From Ruegeria spongiae (lineage in GTDB: Bacteria > Pseudomonadota > Alphaproteobacteria > Rhodobacterales > Rhodobacteraceae), in assembly GCF_023502395.1 (NCBI RefSeq), contig NZ_JAMFMB010000003.1:124001-188000 (forward strand): a stretch of DNA of 64,000 bases, written 5' to 3'. The notes beneath the pieces are model-generated. The model was not told where the DNA came from and ran no database searches. It saw only the letters and a list, made by a program, of their open reading frames with translations. A program made the position numbers and the translations under genes. This document shows, one piece after another, positions 28,018-37,493 of the stretch. Every line of letters begins with the position of its first letter. Position 1 is the stretch's first letter.

Positions 28018-29448
28018 TTAGTGCGGCAGCGATCCCTCGCCATGTCCTGCCATGCCGCCCGAGACCTCCTCGGTCGCTTCGTCCGACAACTCCTCGGGCA
28101 GGATCAGGTTCAGCACGATGGCGATCAGGGCCGCAGGCAGCAACCCGCTGGTCATCAGGATGCGCAGCGTGTCCGGCAGGTATTGCACGGCTTTCGGGTC
28201 AAGCTGCAGGCCAAGCCCGATAGACAGCGAGATCGCAAAGATCACCATGTTGCGGCGGTTCCAGTTCACGTCCGAGAGCATCGAGATGCCCGCCGCGACA
28301 ACCATGCCGAACATGACAATCACACCACCGCCCAGAACCTCGATTGGGATGGTGCGGATCACGGCGCCCACTTTCGGCACCAGCCCGCACAGGATCAGGA
28401 ACAGCGCGCCGATGGTCACCACATGTCGGCTCATCACACCGGTCATGGCGATCAAGCCCACGTTCTGGCTGAAGGATGTGTTCGGGAACCCGCCAAAGAC
28501 TCCGGCAACCGCAGACCCGATACCATCGGCATAGGTCGCGCCGGTGATTTCCTCTTCGGTCGCTTCTCGCCCCGCGCCGCCCTTGGTGATGCCCGAGACA
28601 TCGCCCACGGTTTCCACCGCCGAGACAAAAGCCATCAGGCAGAAGCCGATGATCGCGGCAAAACCGAACTCGAACCCGTATTTAAAGGGAACCGGGAAGG
28701 CGATGGGTGCCGCGCGGCCCCAGCTGGTTGCGATGCCCTCAACGGTGACCATGCCCATCGCCATGGCATAGAAATATCCTACAACGATACCGATCACGAC
28801 CGCAGACACAGCCAGCATGCCCTTGGCGTAGAATTTCAGCGCCAGCGTGACAAAGACCACAACCAGAGCGGCCGACCAGTTCAGCAGGCTGCCATATTCC
28901 GGCTTGTCGATCGCAGGCACGCCACCTGCGGCGTATTGAATGCCGACTTTCACCAGCGCCAGACCAATCATCGTGACCACGAGGCCGGTGACCAGCGGCG
29001 GCAGCGCAAAGCGGATTTTGCCAATGAACGTAGCGATGAAGGCATGGAACAGCCCGCCAACCAGAACACCGCCGAAAAGAACCGGCAGTGCCTCGACCCC
29101 CTTGCCCGCAACCAGCGGGATCATGATCGGGATGAAGGCAAAGCTGGTGCCCTGCACAATCGGCAGCCGCGCACCGACCGGGCCAAAGCCGATGGTCTGC
29201 AAGAGCGTTGCAACCCCTGCAAACAGCATCGACATCTGGATCAGATAGGTCATGTCCGGAAAGCCCTGCGCACCCGCATCGGACCCGAACCCAAAACCGG
29301 CAGCGCCCGCGATGATGATCGCGGGCGTCACATTTGACACGAACATGGCCAGAACATGCTGAATGCCCAAAGGTATGGCGCGGTGAAGCGCCGGCGTGTA
29401 ATTCGGGTCGCGGAGCTGTTCCGGTGTCCCGATAGATGTGTCTGCCAT
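28018..29448 (-). CDS. NCS2 family uracil-xanthine/urate permease
   Basis: Membrane permease of 476 residues with about twelve to fourteen hydrophobic segments. The NCS2 signature is present as FSQNVGLIAMTG (QNxGxxxxT form), and ALPVLFGGVLVGG and EFGFAAIIGFCLMAFVSAVETVG match the conserved helices that bind nucleobases. The ATG at 29448 has GGGAGG upstream; the frame extends to 29508 but that overlaps allA. It follows allA and puuE on the same strand, so urate or xanthine is the likely substrate. Confidence 0.87.
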   Translation of the reverse strand: MADTSIGTPEQLRDPNYTPALHRAIPLGIQHVLAMFVSNVTPAIIIAGAAGFGFGSDAGAQGFPDMTYLIQMSMLFAGVATLLQTIGFGPVGARLPIVQGTSFAFIPIMIPLVAGKGVEALPVLFGGVLVGGLFHAFIATFIGKIRFALPPLVTGLVVTMIGLALVKVGIQYAAGGVPAIDKPEYGSLLNWSAALVVVFVTLALKFYAKGMLAVSAVVIGIVVGYFYAMAMGMVTVEGIATSWGRAAPIAFPVPFKYGFEFGFAAIIGFCLMAFVSAVETVGDVSGITKGGAGREATEEEITGATYADGIGSAVAGVFGGFPNTSFSQNVGLIAMTGVMSRHVVTIGALFLILCGLVPKVGAVIRTIPIEVLGGGVIVMFGMVVAAGISMLSDVNWNRRNMVIFAISLSIGLGLQLDPKAVQYLPDTLRILMTSGLLPAALIAIVLNLILPEELSDEATEEVSGGMAGHGEGSLPH

Positions 29449-29504
29449 GGTGGTTGTCCTCCCGTGAAGATGCTTTGTGCTGGCTCCTTCGCCAACTTCG
29501 CTTT

Positions 29505-29990
29505 TCATCTTTCGATTACGTATTCCGTCTCGAACCAGTGTTCTTCAAGATTCGCGCCGCCTCCGATGCGGTCGATGACTGCAAACAGTCCCGGTTCAGA
29601 CAAGGGTGTCAGAACACCGTGCCATGTGCCGCGGTGAAAATTGATCGCCTGGCCGGGTTGGGTCAGAAAAGCGACCGGGTTTTCCGGCACGCCATTGGTG
29701 TCGCTGGCCACGACAACCAGAAACGGATCAGCAGACATCGGCACAAAGGCCTGGCTGCCCGCCGGGTGCCGTTCGACCATCTTCAGCGCCAGTGGCAGGG
29801 TTTCCCTCTCGCCCTTGAAGATGCTGATGCCCGCCGCCCCGTCAGAAAAATCCAGGCGCGCGCGGTCATGGAAGCGGGCGCACCGGCCCTGATTGATCAG
29901 CTTGTCGGGGTCGCCGCTGGCCGCCATGACATCACCATAAGGTGCAAAGGCGCTTGCGGTCAGCGGCTGGGCCTTGAGGCGCCTGCTCAT
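29505..29990 (-). CDS. allA: ureidoglycolate lyase
   Basis: Enzyme of 161 residues that splits (S)-ureidoglycolate into glyoxylate and urea. Motifs of the family include FAPYGDVMAASG near the N-terminus, GISIFKGERETLPL, LKMVERHPAGSQAFVP and INFHRGTWHGVLTPL. Its start overlaps the puuE-uraD stop by 4 bp, so they are translated together. This enzyme produces the glyoxylate that the bhc genes 2-6 kb away can assimilate. Confidence 0.93.
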   Translation of the reverse strand: MSRRLKAQPLTASAFAPYGDVMAASGDPDKLINQGRCARFHDRARLDFSDGAAGISIFKGERETLPLALKMVERHPAGSQAFVPMSADPFLVVVASDTNGVPENPVAFLTQPGQAINFHRGTWHGVLTPLSEPGLFAVIDRIGGGANLEEHWFETEYVIER

Positions 29991-31399
29991 GCGTCCAGCT
30001 TTTCCAGCAGCCGCAATTCGGCGATGCGTTCGACCTGCCTGCAGGCTGCGTCGAATTCGGTTGCGCGGTCATGGCCGATGCGGTGCTCGAACGCCTCCAT
30101 GATCGACGCTTTGGTGTTGTCGCGCACCGCGATGATGAAGGGAAACCCGAATTTCGAGGTATAGGCCTCGTTCAACCGCGTGAAGGTGGCGCGTTCCTCA
30201 TCGGTGAGCGCGTCCAGACCGACAGAGGCCTGCTCCGCAGTGGACTCCTCGGTCAGCCGTTTGGCCTCGGCAAGCTTTCCTGCCAGATCCGGGTGCGCGG
30301 TCAGAACGCCAAGGCGTTTGTCCTCGGGTGCGGATCGGAATACGCGGGCCAGCATCTGGTGAACGCCGCGCGCCGTGTCATGCGTGGGGCCCAGTTCCAG
30401 ATCATGTGCACCTTCGGCGATCCAAGGGCTGTGCTCAAATATGCCTCCAAACTCGGCCACGAAGGTGTCGCGGTCCATCTCGGACGGACGGGTATGTTGC
30501 ATCGGGGGGTTCTCCTTTGCCCAGTGTTGCGCGATCTGCAGCCGTGTCGCGAACCAGACACCGTCATGGGATTTGAAATACTCGATCACCCGGCGCAGGG
30601 CGGCGGCGCGACCTGGACGACCGATCAGGCGGCAATGCAGACCGATCGACAGCATCTTGGGGGCACCGTCGGCACCTTCTTCGTAAAGCGTATCGAAGCT
30701 ATCCTTGAGGTAGGTTTCGAACTGATCGCCCGTGGTGAACCCCGCCTGAATGGCAAAGCGCATGTCATTGCAATCCAGCGTATAGGGAACGATCAACTGA
30801 TCCCGCGTGCCGACGCGCGTCCAATACGGCAAATCGTCGGCGTAGCTGTCGGCGACATAGTCGAACTGGCCGGTCTCGGAGGCCAGCCGCACCGTATTGT
30901 TGGAACACCGGCCAGTGTACCATCCGCGCGGCGCCTCGCCGGTTACCTCACGATGCAAGCGGATCGCTTCAGCAATCTGCGCGCGCTCTTCCTCCTCGGG
31001 CATATCCTTGTGTTCGACCCATTTCAGGCCGTGGCTGGCAATCTCCCAGCCCGAGGCCTTCATCGCGGAAACCTGCTCCGGCGCGCGCGCCAGGGCGGTC
31101 GCAACCCCGTAGACCGTTACTGGCAGATCGCTCAGCAGCCGGTGAACCCGCCAAAACCCGGCGCGCGCGCCGTATTCATAGATCGATTCCATGTTCAGAT
31201 GGCGCTGACCCGGCCAGGGTTGTGCGCCGGTGATCTCGGACAAAAACGCCTCCGAGGCGGCATCCCCGTGCAGAACACAGTTTTCGCCGCCTTCTTCGTA
31301 GTTCAACACGATCTGCACGGCGATCTTCGCATCGTTGGGCCAGTTGGCGGCAGGTGGATTGGCACCATATCCTGTCATGTCACGGGGGTAGTGGGTCAC
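29987..31399 (-). CDS. puuE-uraD: bifunctional allantoinase / OHCU decarboxylase
   Basis: Fusion protein of 470 residues. Residues about 1-300 are the PuuE allantoinase of the polysaccharide deacetylase fold (MTGYGANPPAANWP, NYEEGGENCVLHGD, GWEIASHGLKWVEH, GWYTGRCSNNTVRL). Residues about 305-470 are OHCU decarboxylase (FVAEFGGIFEHSPWIAEGA, HPDLAGKLA, FGFPFIIAVRDN, RTEFDAA-like end). One polypeptide therefore makes (S)-allantoin from OHCU and opens it to allantoate. It is divergent from uraH, which supplies OHCU. Such fusions are known in proteobacteria. Confidence 0.93.
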   Translation of the reverse strand: MTHYPRDMTGYGANPPAANWPNDAKIAVQIVLNYEEGGENCVLHGDAASEAFLSEITGAQPWPGQRHLNMESIYEYGARAGFWRVHRLLSDLPVTVYGVATALARAPEQVSAMKASGWEIASHGLKWVEHKDMPEEEERAQIAEAIRLHREVTGEAPRGWYTGRCSNNTVRLASETGQFDYVADSYADDLPYWTRVGTRDQLIVPYTLDCNDMRFAIQAGFTTGDQFETYLKDSFDTLYEEGADGAPKMLSIGLHCRLIGRPGRAAALRRVIEYFKSHDGVWFATRLQIAQHWAKENPPMQHTRPSEMDRDTFVAEFGGIFEHSPWIAEGAHDLELGPTHDTARGVHQMLARVFRSAPEDKRLGVLTAHPDLAGKLAEAKRLTEESTAEQASVGLDALTDEERATFTRLNEAYTSKFGFPFIIAVRDNTKASIMEAFEHRIGHDRATEFDAACRQVERIAELRLLEKLDA

Positions 31400-31435
31400 T
31401 TGAGGCTTTCCTTCTTAGCTTAATTCCTCTGTAAT

Positions 31436-31452
31436 CCAAAACAATACGAGAT
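31436..31452. promoter_or_regulatory. 17-bp motif shared with the lysR-puuD region
   Basis: CCAAAACAATACGAGAT lies between puuE-uraD and uraH. It matches CCAGAACAATACGCGAT at 32864-32880 in 15 of 17 positions. A diverged inverted copy (GTATCTTGTT) lies about 25 bp downstream, near 31476. The shared element is a candidate binding site for the nearby LysR regulator. Confidence 0.5.
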
Positions 31453-31550
31453 TTTTTCAAAAAACCCGAGAAAGAGTATCTTGTTCGGAGTGTTTTGCAG
31501 TTTGCCAAACCTTGGGCCTATAAACCAACACCCCTAAAGGAGAAGCGCGA

Positions 31551-31904
31551 ATGACCGGATATTTGACAACACATGTGCTCGACACCGCGCGTGGCTGTCC
31601 GGCGCAAGGCCTCAGGATCGAACTTTTCCGTCTCGACGGCGAAAAGCGCACGCATCTCAAGACGCTTGTGACCAATGACGACGGGCGCACGGATGAGCAG
31701 ATCCTGCCGGCAGATGCGTTTGAAACCGGCGTGTACGAGTTGGTGTTCCATGCTGGCAGTTATCTTGACGCCTGCGGCGTGGATCCTGAAATGCCGCGTT
31801 TCCTCGATGTCATCCCGCTCAGATTCGGCATGTCAGAGGCGTCGCACTACCACGTGCCGCTGCTGCTGTCCCCGTTCGGGTATTCCACCTATCGGGGCAG
31901 CTGA
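31551..31904 (+). CDS. uraH: 5-hydroxyisourate hydrolase
   Basis: Transthyretin-like protein of 117 residues that hydrolyses 5-hydroxyisourate to OHCU. The N-terminal signature is [15 protein letters not shown] and the C-terminal family tetrapeptide is YRGS, both diagnostic. AAAGGAG precedes the ATG. It is divergent from puuE-uraD, and its 3' end overlaps the convergent lysR end by 16 bp. It takes the product of PuuD, encoded at 32921-34156. Confidence 0.95.
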   Translation: MTGYLTTHVLDTARGCPAQGLRIELFRLDGEKRTHLKTLVTNDDGRTDEQILPADAFETGVYELVFHAGSYLDACGVDPEMPRFLDVIPLRFGMSEASHYHVPLLLSPFGYSTYRGS

Positions 31905-32821
31905 GCCCTCAGCGTACTGTCGCGGACAACCTTGCTGATCCGCTCGATCACAAATTCCATGAACAGGCGCGTTTTCGGGTCCTGCCATTTCCGATGTGTG
32001 AACAGGCAAGCCATCTGGATAGAGTCCGGTGGTGTTTCAACGGCGACGGGCACAAGGGCACCCGACTTGATGTGTTCGGAAACCTCGAACACCGGTTTCA
32101 TCGCGATGCCATTCCCCGCCAGGGCCCAATCCGTCAGGACATCGCCGTCGTCGGACTCGTAGCGTCCCGAAACCGGGAATTTCTTGGGGCCGTCCGGCGT
32201 CATCAGCGGCCATTGAAACTCGGTGGCACCGGGAAACCGCAGGTTCAGGCATTCATGCCGCTCTGACACCAGTGTGTCGCCATTCGCCGGATTGCCACGC
32301 GCGGCGATGTAAGACGGGGCGGCACAAAGAACCCGGTCCACATCGGCAATCTTGCGAATGCGCAAGTTGCTGTCTTCCGGCTGGCCCAGAAAAAACGCCA
32401 GATCAAGCCCCTCGGTTGTCAGATCGACATTGCGGTCGGTCAGGCGCAGCCGAATTTTGACCTCTGGGTATTCCTGCAGAAAGTTCGGGACCTGTGGCGC
32501 GATCAGCCTGCGCCCGACCCCCAGTGGGGCCGCCACATAGAGTGATCCCTTTGGGTATTCCGTGATATTGACGACCTGTGCCTCGGCGCTTTCAACGGAT
32601 TCCAGAATTTCACAGGCACCGCTGTAAAAGGCCTGCCCCTGCTCGGTCGGCGTCAGGCTGCGCGTGGTGCGTTGGAACAATCTGACGCTCAGATGTTCCT
32701 CAAGCTGCGAAATGCGTGACGACGTCACGGCCGGAGAGATGCGCAGATCGCGCCCCGCTGCCGACATGCTGCCCAGCTCATAGACACGGACGAAGGTTCG
32801 GATGTTGTCGAGATAGGACAT
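31889..32821 (-). CDS. LysR family regulator divergent from puuD
   Basis: Regulator of 310 residues with a winged-helix N-terminus ([34 protein letters not shown]) and a LysR effector domain ([28 protein letters not shown]). It is paralogous to the LysR at 12643-13545. Each stands at one end of the purine region and is divergent from an oxidation enzyme: xdhA there, puuD here. It probably controls puuD, uraH and puuE-uraD through the 17-bp motif found in both promoter regions. Confidence 0.88.
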   Translation of the reverse strand: MSYLDNIRTFVRVYELGSMSAAGRDLRISPAVTSSRISQLEEHLSVRLFQRTTRSLTPTEQGQAFYSGACEILESVESAEAQVVNITEYPKGSLYVAAPLGVGRRLIAPQVPNFLQEYPEVKIRLRLTDRNVDLTTEGLDLAFFLGQPEDSNLRIRKIADVDRVLCAAPSYIAARGNPANGDTLVSERHECLNLRFPGATEFQWPLMTPDGPKKFPVSGRYESDDGDVLTDWALAGNGIAMKPVFEVSEHIKSGALVPVAVETPPDSIQMACLFTHRKWQDPKTRLFMEFVIERISKVVRDSTLRAQLPR

Positions 32822-32863
32822 TGTTTTGTTTTTTTTGATGCTATTTGATATTCATCGACGATA

Positions 32864-32890
32864 CCAGAACAATACGCGATCGCATAGTGT
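32864..32890. promoter_or_regulatory. candidate LysR operator in lysR-puuD region
   Basis: CCAGAACAATACGCGAT at 32864-32880 repeats the motif of 31436-31452. From 32869 to 32890 the sequence is also a 22-bp palindrome centred on GCGATCGC with two mismatched pairs. It lies between the divergent starts, 31 bp before puuD, the normal position for a LysR site. Confidence 0.55.
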
Positions 32891-32920
32891 GCTCCGGTGA
32901 GAGAATAGAAGGAATCTGCT

Positions 32921-34156
32921 ATGTATGATCTGGCTGTGGCGTGGGACTGGATCGCGTTTTCGGTGCGCTGGCTGCATGTCATCACCGCTATGGCGTGGAT
33001 CGGCGCGTCATTCTATTTCATTGCGCTGGATCTGGGCCTGCGCAAAGCACCCAACATGCCGGTTGGCGCCTTCGGTGAAGAGTGGCAGGTCCATGGGGGT
33101 GGATTTTATCACATCCAGAAGTACCTCGTCGCGCCCGAAAACATGCCCGAGCATCTGGTCTGGCATAAATGGCAGAGTTACATCACCTGGGTGTCCGGCG
33201 CGGCCTTGCTGATGATCATCTACTGGGTTGGCGGCGAATTGTTCCTGCTCGATCCGACCAAGGCCAATCTGTCGCTGTGGCAGGGTATCCTGATCTCGGG
33301 AGGTTCCCTGACCATTGGCTGGCTGGCCTATGATTATCTGTGCAAATCCAAACTGGGCGAGCGGCCTACTATGCTGATGCTGTTGCTGTTCGTCATTCTT
33401 GTAGCGATGTCCTGGGGGTATAATCAGATCTTTACAGGCCGCGCCGCGCTGCTGCATCTGGGTGCCTTCACGGCCACCATCATGACCGCCAACGTCTTTT
33501 TTCAGATCATGCCCAACCAGCGCATCGTTGTGGCGGACCTGAAGGCGGGACGCACACCCGATGCGAAATACGGAAAAATCGCCAAGCTGCGTTCGACCCA
33601 CAACAACTACCTGACGCTGCCGGTCGTGTTCCTGATGCTGTCCAATCATTATCCGCTGGCCTTCGGCACGGAATATGCCTGGATCATCGCAAGCCTGATT
33701 TTCCTGACCGGCGTCACCATCCGGCACTATTTTAACACCATGCACGCCACGGGTACCGGCCCGCATTGGACTTGGGCGGTGACGGTCCTTTTGATGATCC
33801 TGATCGCCTGGTTGTCTTCGGTGCGCCCGACCCAATCCCTGGAAGAGGCCGAAGCCGAACCACTGACCCCCTACGAGCAGAAATTCGCCTCGGCCGCCGG
33901 TTTCGAAGAGGCATATGATACCATCCTTGGCAACTGCTCGATGTGCCATGCCAGAGAACCTGTCTGGGGCTCCATGAAATGGGCCCCCAAAGGGGTTTAT
34001 CTGGAAACCCCCGGAGATGTGGCGCGGCAGGCCAGCCAAATCTACCTTCAAGCCGGGATAAGCCACGCTATGCCTCCCCCGAATGCGGTTCAAATGGATG
34101 AAGACGCCCGCGCAACGATTGTCTCATGGGTGAACGGGGTCCGGGAAACAGAGTGA
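32921..34156 (+). CDS. puuD: membrane urate oxidase with cytochrome c domain
   Basis: Urate hydroxylase of the PuuD type, 411 residues, which oxidises urate to 5-hydroxyisourate and passes electrons to the respiratory chain and not directly to oxygen. About eight transmembrane segments lie between residues 10 and 300 (for example AFSVRWLHVITAMAWIGASF and WTWAVTVLLMILIAWL). A C-terminal cytochrome c domain carries CSMCH (Cys339, Cys342, His343) and a likely distal Met in HAMPPPN. AAGGA precedes the ATG. It replaces the soluble uricase, which is absent from this window. Confidence 0.92.
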   Translation: MYDLAVAWDWIAFSVRWLHVITAMAWIGASFYFIALDLGLRKAPNMPVGAFGEEWQVHGGGFYHIQKYLVAPENMPEHLVWHKWQSYITWVSGAALLMIIYWVGGELFLLDPTKANLSLWQGILISGGSLTIGWLAYDYLCKSKLGERPTMLMLLLFVILVAMSWGYNQIFTGRAALLHLGAFTATIMTANVFFQIMPNQRIVVADLKAGRTPDAKYGKIAKLRSTHNNYLTLPVVFLMLSNHYPLAFGTEYAWIIASLIFLTGVTIRHYFNTMHATGTGPHWTWAVTVLLMILIAWLSSVRPTQSLEEAEAEPLTPYEQKFASAAGFEEAYDTILGNCSMCHAREPVWGSMKWAPKGVYLETPGDVARQASQIYLQAGISHAMPPPNAVQMDEDARATIVSWVNGVRETE

Positions 34157-35199
34157 ATTCAATCTGCCGGTACAGGCCCACGCCACAATGTATTCGATCC
34201 GGTCACCGATAGCTCAACGCCAATTCCGGGCTTGCCAGGCAAGATACAGCATTTGCAACATTTCGCTTTCGCGCACGTTTTACGTCAGGTGCAAAATTGT
34301 ACGTGAGATGCAAAGGGGAGGTCCGATACAAAAAACCATTATGGGACGGCATATTGTATCCGCCCGGAAAAAATAACTTGGGGACCCCCCCCTGCGATAC
34401 CGGTGTATCATAAGCTCGCCACTCACACGCGCCATAACCGGTATGTATAAACTAGGGCATTAAATCATCGATGTCAGTAATTAGTTTTTTACGAATCACC
34501 GATTCGTTTTGTGGGAATTATGTCCAATAATTCTTTTGTGAGGTCGGTCGATAGGCAAACTTGTGTCAATTCAATACTTTGGTGCGCCGCCGCTCGGCAA
34601 AACCCTGCCTATCGCTTCACCCGCAGTCTGGGCCTTGTTTTCCGGAAAGTGATGCGATCAGGACACAGTTCTATTGCTTTTGCAAAGATTAGATGCTTGT
34701 TGAGAACAATCCGCTCGGATTTTCAGGTTTTTTGCCTTCGGGATCGTCCCGTGCCTCGGCTTCTCCAACAGAACGATTCGACTGGAGTAGGGAATTGAAG
34801 GCATCCCCCCTTGCCACCCCGGATCCGGCCTTTTGAACTAAGCGGCTCAAAAGTTTGAAATGAATTTGGAGATTATAAGTTCAAACTCCTCGCCTTTATT
34901 TAGCCGAGTGAAATTAATCTTTTCCTTAACGCATGAAACAATGTCGCGAATTCAATAAACGCACAATCCCGGTAGACCTCGAATTGCTTTGGCTTTCATT
35001 TCACCGCCACTTAAAAATGTTGCTTCCTGTCATGCCCCCTCAAAGTCTCCGCAGTCATCGTTTGCCTTCGTTTTTGCTCGTTTTGCCTTCGCTTGAAGCA
35101 CAAAACTTGATAGATACCACAGGACATAGACACTCAGCACAGGTGGCGGCCCGCTGCCGCTGAATACCGCGAGCGTCGCATCTCGGAAGGTAAGAACAA
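34157..35199. other. gene-poor AT-rich intergenic kilobase
   Basis: More than 1 kb between puuD and glpK with no gene I can support. It is visibly richer in A and T than the flanks. Open frames of 60-95 codons exist (for example 34511-34798), but none shows a recognisable domain, ribosome site or coding-like codon use. An inverted repeat, AGTTTGAA at 34852-34859 with TTCAAACT at 34880-34887, could form a hairpin. A remnant of foreign DNA or a decayed gene is possible; no transposase or attachment site is seen. Confidence 0.6.
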
Positions 35200-36699
35200 A
35201 TGGCGGATACGGCTCTGGTTCTGGCAATTGACCAAGGCACAACATCGACACGGGTGATCCTGTTCGATCAGGCGCTCAGCATCCGCAAGACGGCCCAGCA
35301 GGAGTTCCACCAGCACTTCCCGGAATCGGGCTGGGTCGAACACGACCCCGAAGAGATTTGGTCCACCACCGTCGCCATGTGTCGGCAAGCGGTGGACAGC
35401 GCGGGCGCGTCCGCCGCACAGATCGCAGCCATCGGCATCACAAACCAGCGCGAAACCACCGTGGTCTGGGACAAGACCACTGGTCGCGCCGTCTATAACG
35501 CCATCGTCTGGCAGGACCGCCGGACCGCAGCCTATTGCGAAAGCCTGCGTGCGGCGGGGTATGAAACGGATGTGACCGCCCGGACCGGGTTACTGCTCGA
35601 CCCTTATTTTTCAGCCACCAAGCTGCGCTGGATTCTGGAAAATGTCGAAGGCGCGCGGGCGCAGGCCGAGGCGGGAAATCTGCTGTTCGGCACCATCGAC
35701 ACCTACCTGATCTGGCGCATGACCGGCGGCAAGCGGCATGTAACCGACGCCACCAATGCCGCACGCACAATGCTCTACAACATCACCAAAGGCGACTGGG
35801 ACGACGATATGCTGACGCTGCTGGATATCCCGCGCGGCATGCTGCCCGAGGTGCTGGATTGCGCCGCAGTATTCGGCGAGACCGAGCCGGGTCTTCTGGG
35901 CGCGCGCGCGATCCCGATCCTGGGCGTTGCCGGCGATCAGCAGGCGGCCACGATCGGGCAAGCCTGTTTCGCGCCGGGCATGCTGAAATCCACCTACGGG
36001 ACCGGGTGTTTTGCCCTGCTCAATACCGGTACCGCGCCGGTTTTTTCAACCAACCGGCTGCTGACCACTATCGCCTACCAACTTGACGACACACCGACCT
36101 ACGCGCTGGAGGGGTCGATCTTTATCGCGGGCGCAGTGGTGCAATGGCTGCGCGACGGGCTGGGTGTGATAACCTCGGCCGCCGAGACGCGGGCGCTGGC
36201 CGCCAAGGCCGACCCGCATCAGGACGTGATCATCGTTCCCGCCTTCACCGGGTTGGGCGCGCCTTATTGGAACGCCGAATGCCGGGGCGCGGTCTATGGG
36301 TTGACCCGCAATAGCGGCCCCGCCGAACTGTCGCGCGCCGCCCTGGAAAGCGTCGGTTTCCAGACCCGCGATCTGCTTGAGGCGATGATGGCCGATTGGA
36401 CCGGCCCGGCGGGCCAGAACGTGCTGCGGGTGGATGGCGGCATGTCCGCCTCGGACCCCGCCATGCAGTTTCTGTCCGATATCATCAATGCCGAAGTAGA
36501 CCGTCCGCAGGTACTGGAGACCACAGCATTAGGTGCTGCCTGGCTGGCGGGCAGCCATGCGGGTGTGCTGCCGGGACAAGCAGAGTTTGCCAGCAACTGG
36601 TCCATTGAGCGCCGGTTCAGCCCGTCCATGAACGAAGGCGCACGCGACACACGCTACGCCCGCTGGAAACGCGCGGTCGCGGCGACGATGCAGGTCTGA
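35200..36699 (+). CDS. glpK: glycerol kinase
   Basis: FGGY-family kinase of 499 residues that phosphorylates glycerol to sn-glycerol 3-phosphate. The N-terminal phosphate loop is [29 protein letters not shown] is the glycerol-kinase motif, and [16 protein letters not shown] with [11 protein letters not shown] marks the second ATPase half. Length is typical. GGAAGG lies upstream of the ATG. It stands without glpD or glpF, unlike in many operons, and converges on the GH25 gene with an 11-bp gap. Confidence 0.95.
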   Translation: MADTALVLAIDQGTTSTRVILFDQALSIRKTAQQEFHQHFPESGWVEHDPEEIWSTTVAMCRQAVDSAGASAAQIAAIGITNQRETTVVWDKTTGRAVYNAIVWQDRRTAAYCESLRAAGYETDVTARTGLLLDPYFSATKLRWILENVEGARAQAEAGNLLFGTIDTYLIWRMTGGKRHVTDATNAARTMLYNITKGDWDDDMLTLLDIPRGMLPEVLDCAAVFGETEPGLLGARAIPILGVAGDQQAATIGQACFAPGMLKSTYGTGCFALLNTGTAPVFSTNRLLTTIAYQLDDTPTYALEGSIFIAGAVVQWLRDGLGVITSAAETRALAAKADPHQDVIIVPAFTGLGAPYWNAECRGAVYGLTRNSGPAELSRAALESVGFQTRDLLEAMMADWTGPAGQNVLRVDGGMSASDPAMQFLSDIINAEVDRPQVLETTALGAAWLAGSHAGVLPGQAEFASNWSIERRFSPSMNEGARDTRYARWKRAVAATMQV

Positions 36700-36710
36700 A
36701 CCGCGCTGTC

Positions 36711-37493
36711 CTAATTGGCCCAGCGAGCCCAATCTTCGGGCGAACCGCGAAAGGCGTTGATATCGACCGGGCCGGACACGCCCGGCACCTTGCCGGTGCC
36801 GGTATATTGCCAGATCGTCCAGTCCGCGCCGGGATAGATTTCGCTCGGGTGGCCCGCGACCGAGCGCAGCCAGAATTCGGTGCCCCGCAATTCTCCGATC
36901 CCGGTGTCGCGATAGAAATCAACCGTGGTGTAAACGATGGGTCGACGGCCGTAATGACGTTCGAGAATGTCGAGAAAGCGCTTGGCCTCGGCCCGCACCA
37001 CCCGCCCCTCGGGACGTTTGCGGCAGGTGGGCGAATGCGGGTTCCATTCCATATCCAGCACATGCGGCAAGGCGCGCCCGTCGCGTGGCACGTTCTTGAT
37101 GAACCAGCGGGCCTGCTCGGCAGCAGGACGGCAGAAATAGAAATAGTGATAGGCGCCATAGGGCACCCCTGCCTTGCGGGCGCCGCGCCGGTGATCCTCA
37201 AAGGACGGATCGACCAGATCTCCGCCCTCGGTGGCCTTGATGAAAACAAAGGAAATGCCCGAGGCCTTCGCCGACTTCCAGTCAATCCCGTCTTGCCAGC
37301 GCGACACATCGATCCCATGCACTCCATAGCGCCAGGGCGCGCGACCCGACCAGTCATGTGGATCGTGATCGGCGAAGCGCATCGGCCCTCCTGTCCGAGT
37401 GGCCAGCCTAAGCGGCTCTGCCCGTTCGACCGGCTTCGGCTGTCCGCAGGCGCAGAGCATACAAAGTGCCAAAAATCCCAGAATCCGCTTCAC
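36711..37493 (-). CDS. GH25 family muramidase lipoprotein
   Basis: Predicted secreted glycoside hydrolase family 25 (lysozyme-like) of 260 residues. Starting at GTG 37493 (GAGG upstream) gives a lipoprotein signal, VKRILGFLALCMLCAC, with the lipid-accepting cysteine near residue 16; the longer frame to 37721 lacks any signal. The GH25 domain shows GIDVSRWQDGIDW with the first catalytic aspartate, FVFIKATEGGDLVDP, AYHYFYF, LDMEWNP with the acidic active-site pair, and ADWTIWQYTGTG. It would cut peptidoglycan from the envelope side. Role in growth, defence or phage origin is unclear. Confidence 0.86.
   Translation of the reverse strand: MKRILGFLALCMLCACGQPKPVERAEPLRLATRTGGPMRFADHDPHDWSGRAPWRYGVHGIDVSRWQDGIDWKSAKASGISFVFIKATEGGDLVDPSFEDHRRGARKAGVPYGAYHYFYFCRPAAEQARWFIKNVPRDGRALPHVLDMEWNPHSPTCRKRPEGRVVRAEAKRFLDILERHYGRRPIVYTTVDFYRDTGIGELRGTEFWLRSVAGHPSEIYPGADWTIWQYTGTGKVPGVSGPVDINAFRGSPEDWARWAN

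Noticed and set aside
28021-29337. 438-codon plus-strand frame opposite the NCS2 permease
   Set aside because: No domain; the minus strand encodes a membrane permease with the QNxG signature.
30071-31423. 450-codon plus-strand frame opposite puuE-uraD
   Set aside because: Antisense shadow of a clear enzyme fusion.
34511-34798. 95-codon frame in the gene-poor region
   Set aside because: No recognisable domain or ribosome site, and biased composition not like a coding gene here; kept only as part of the region note.
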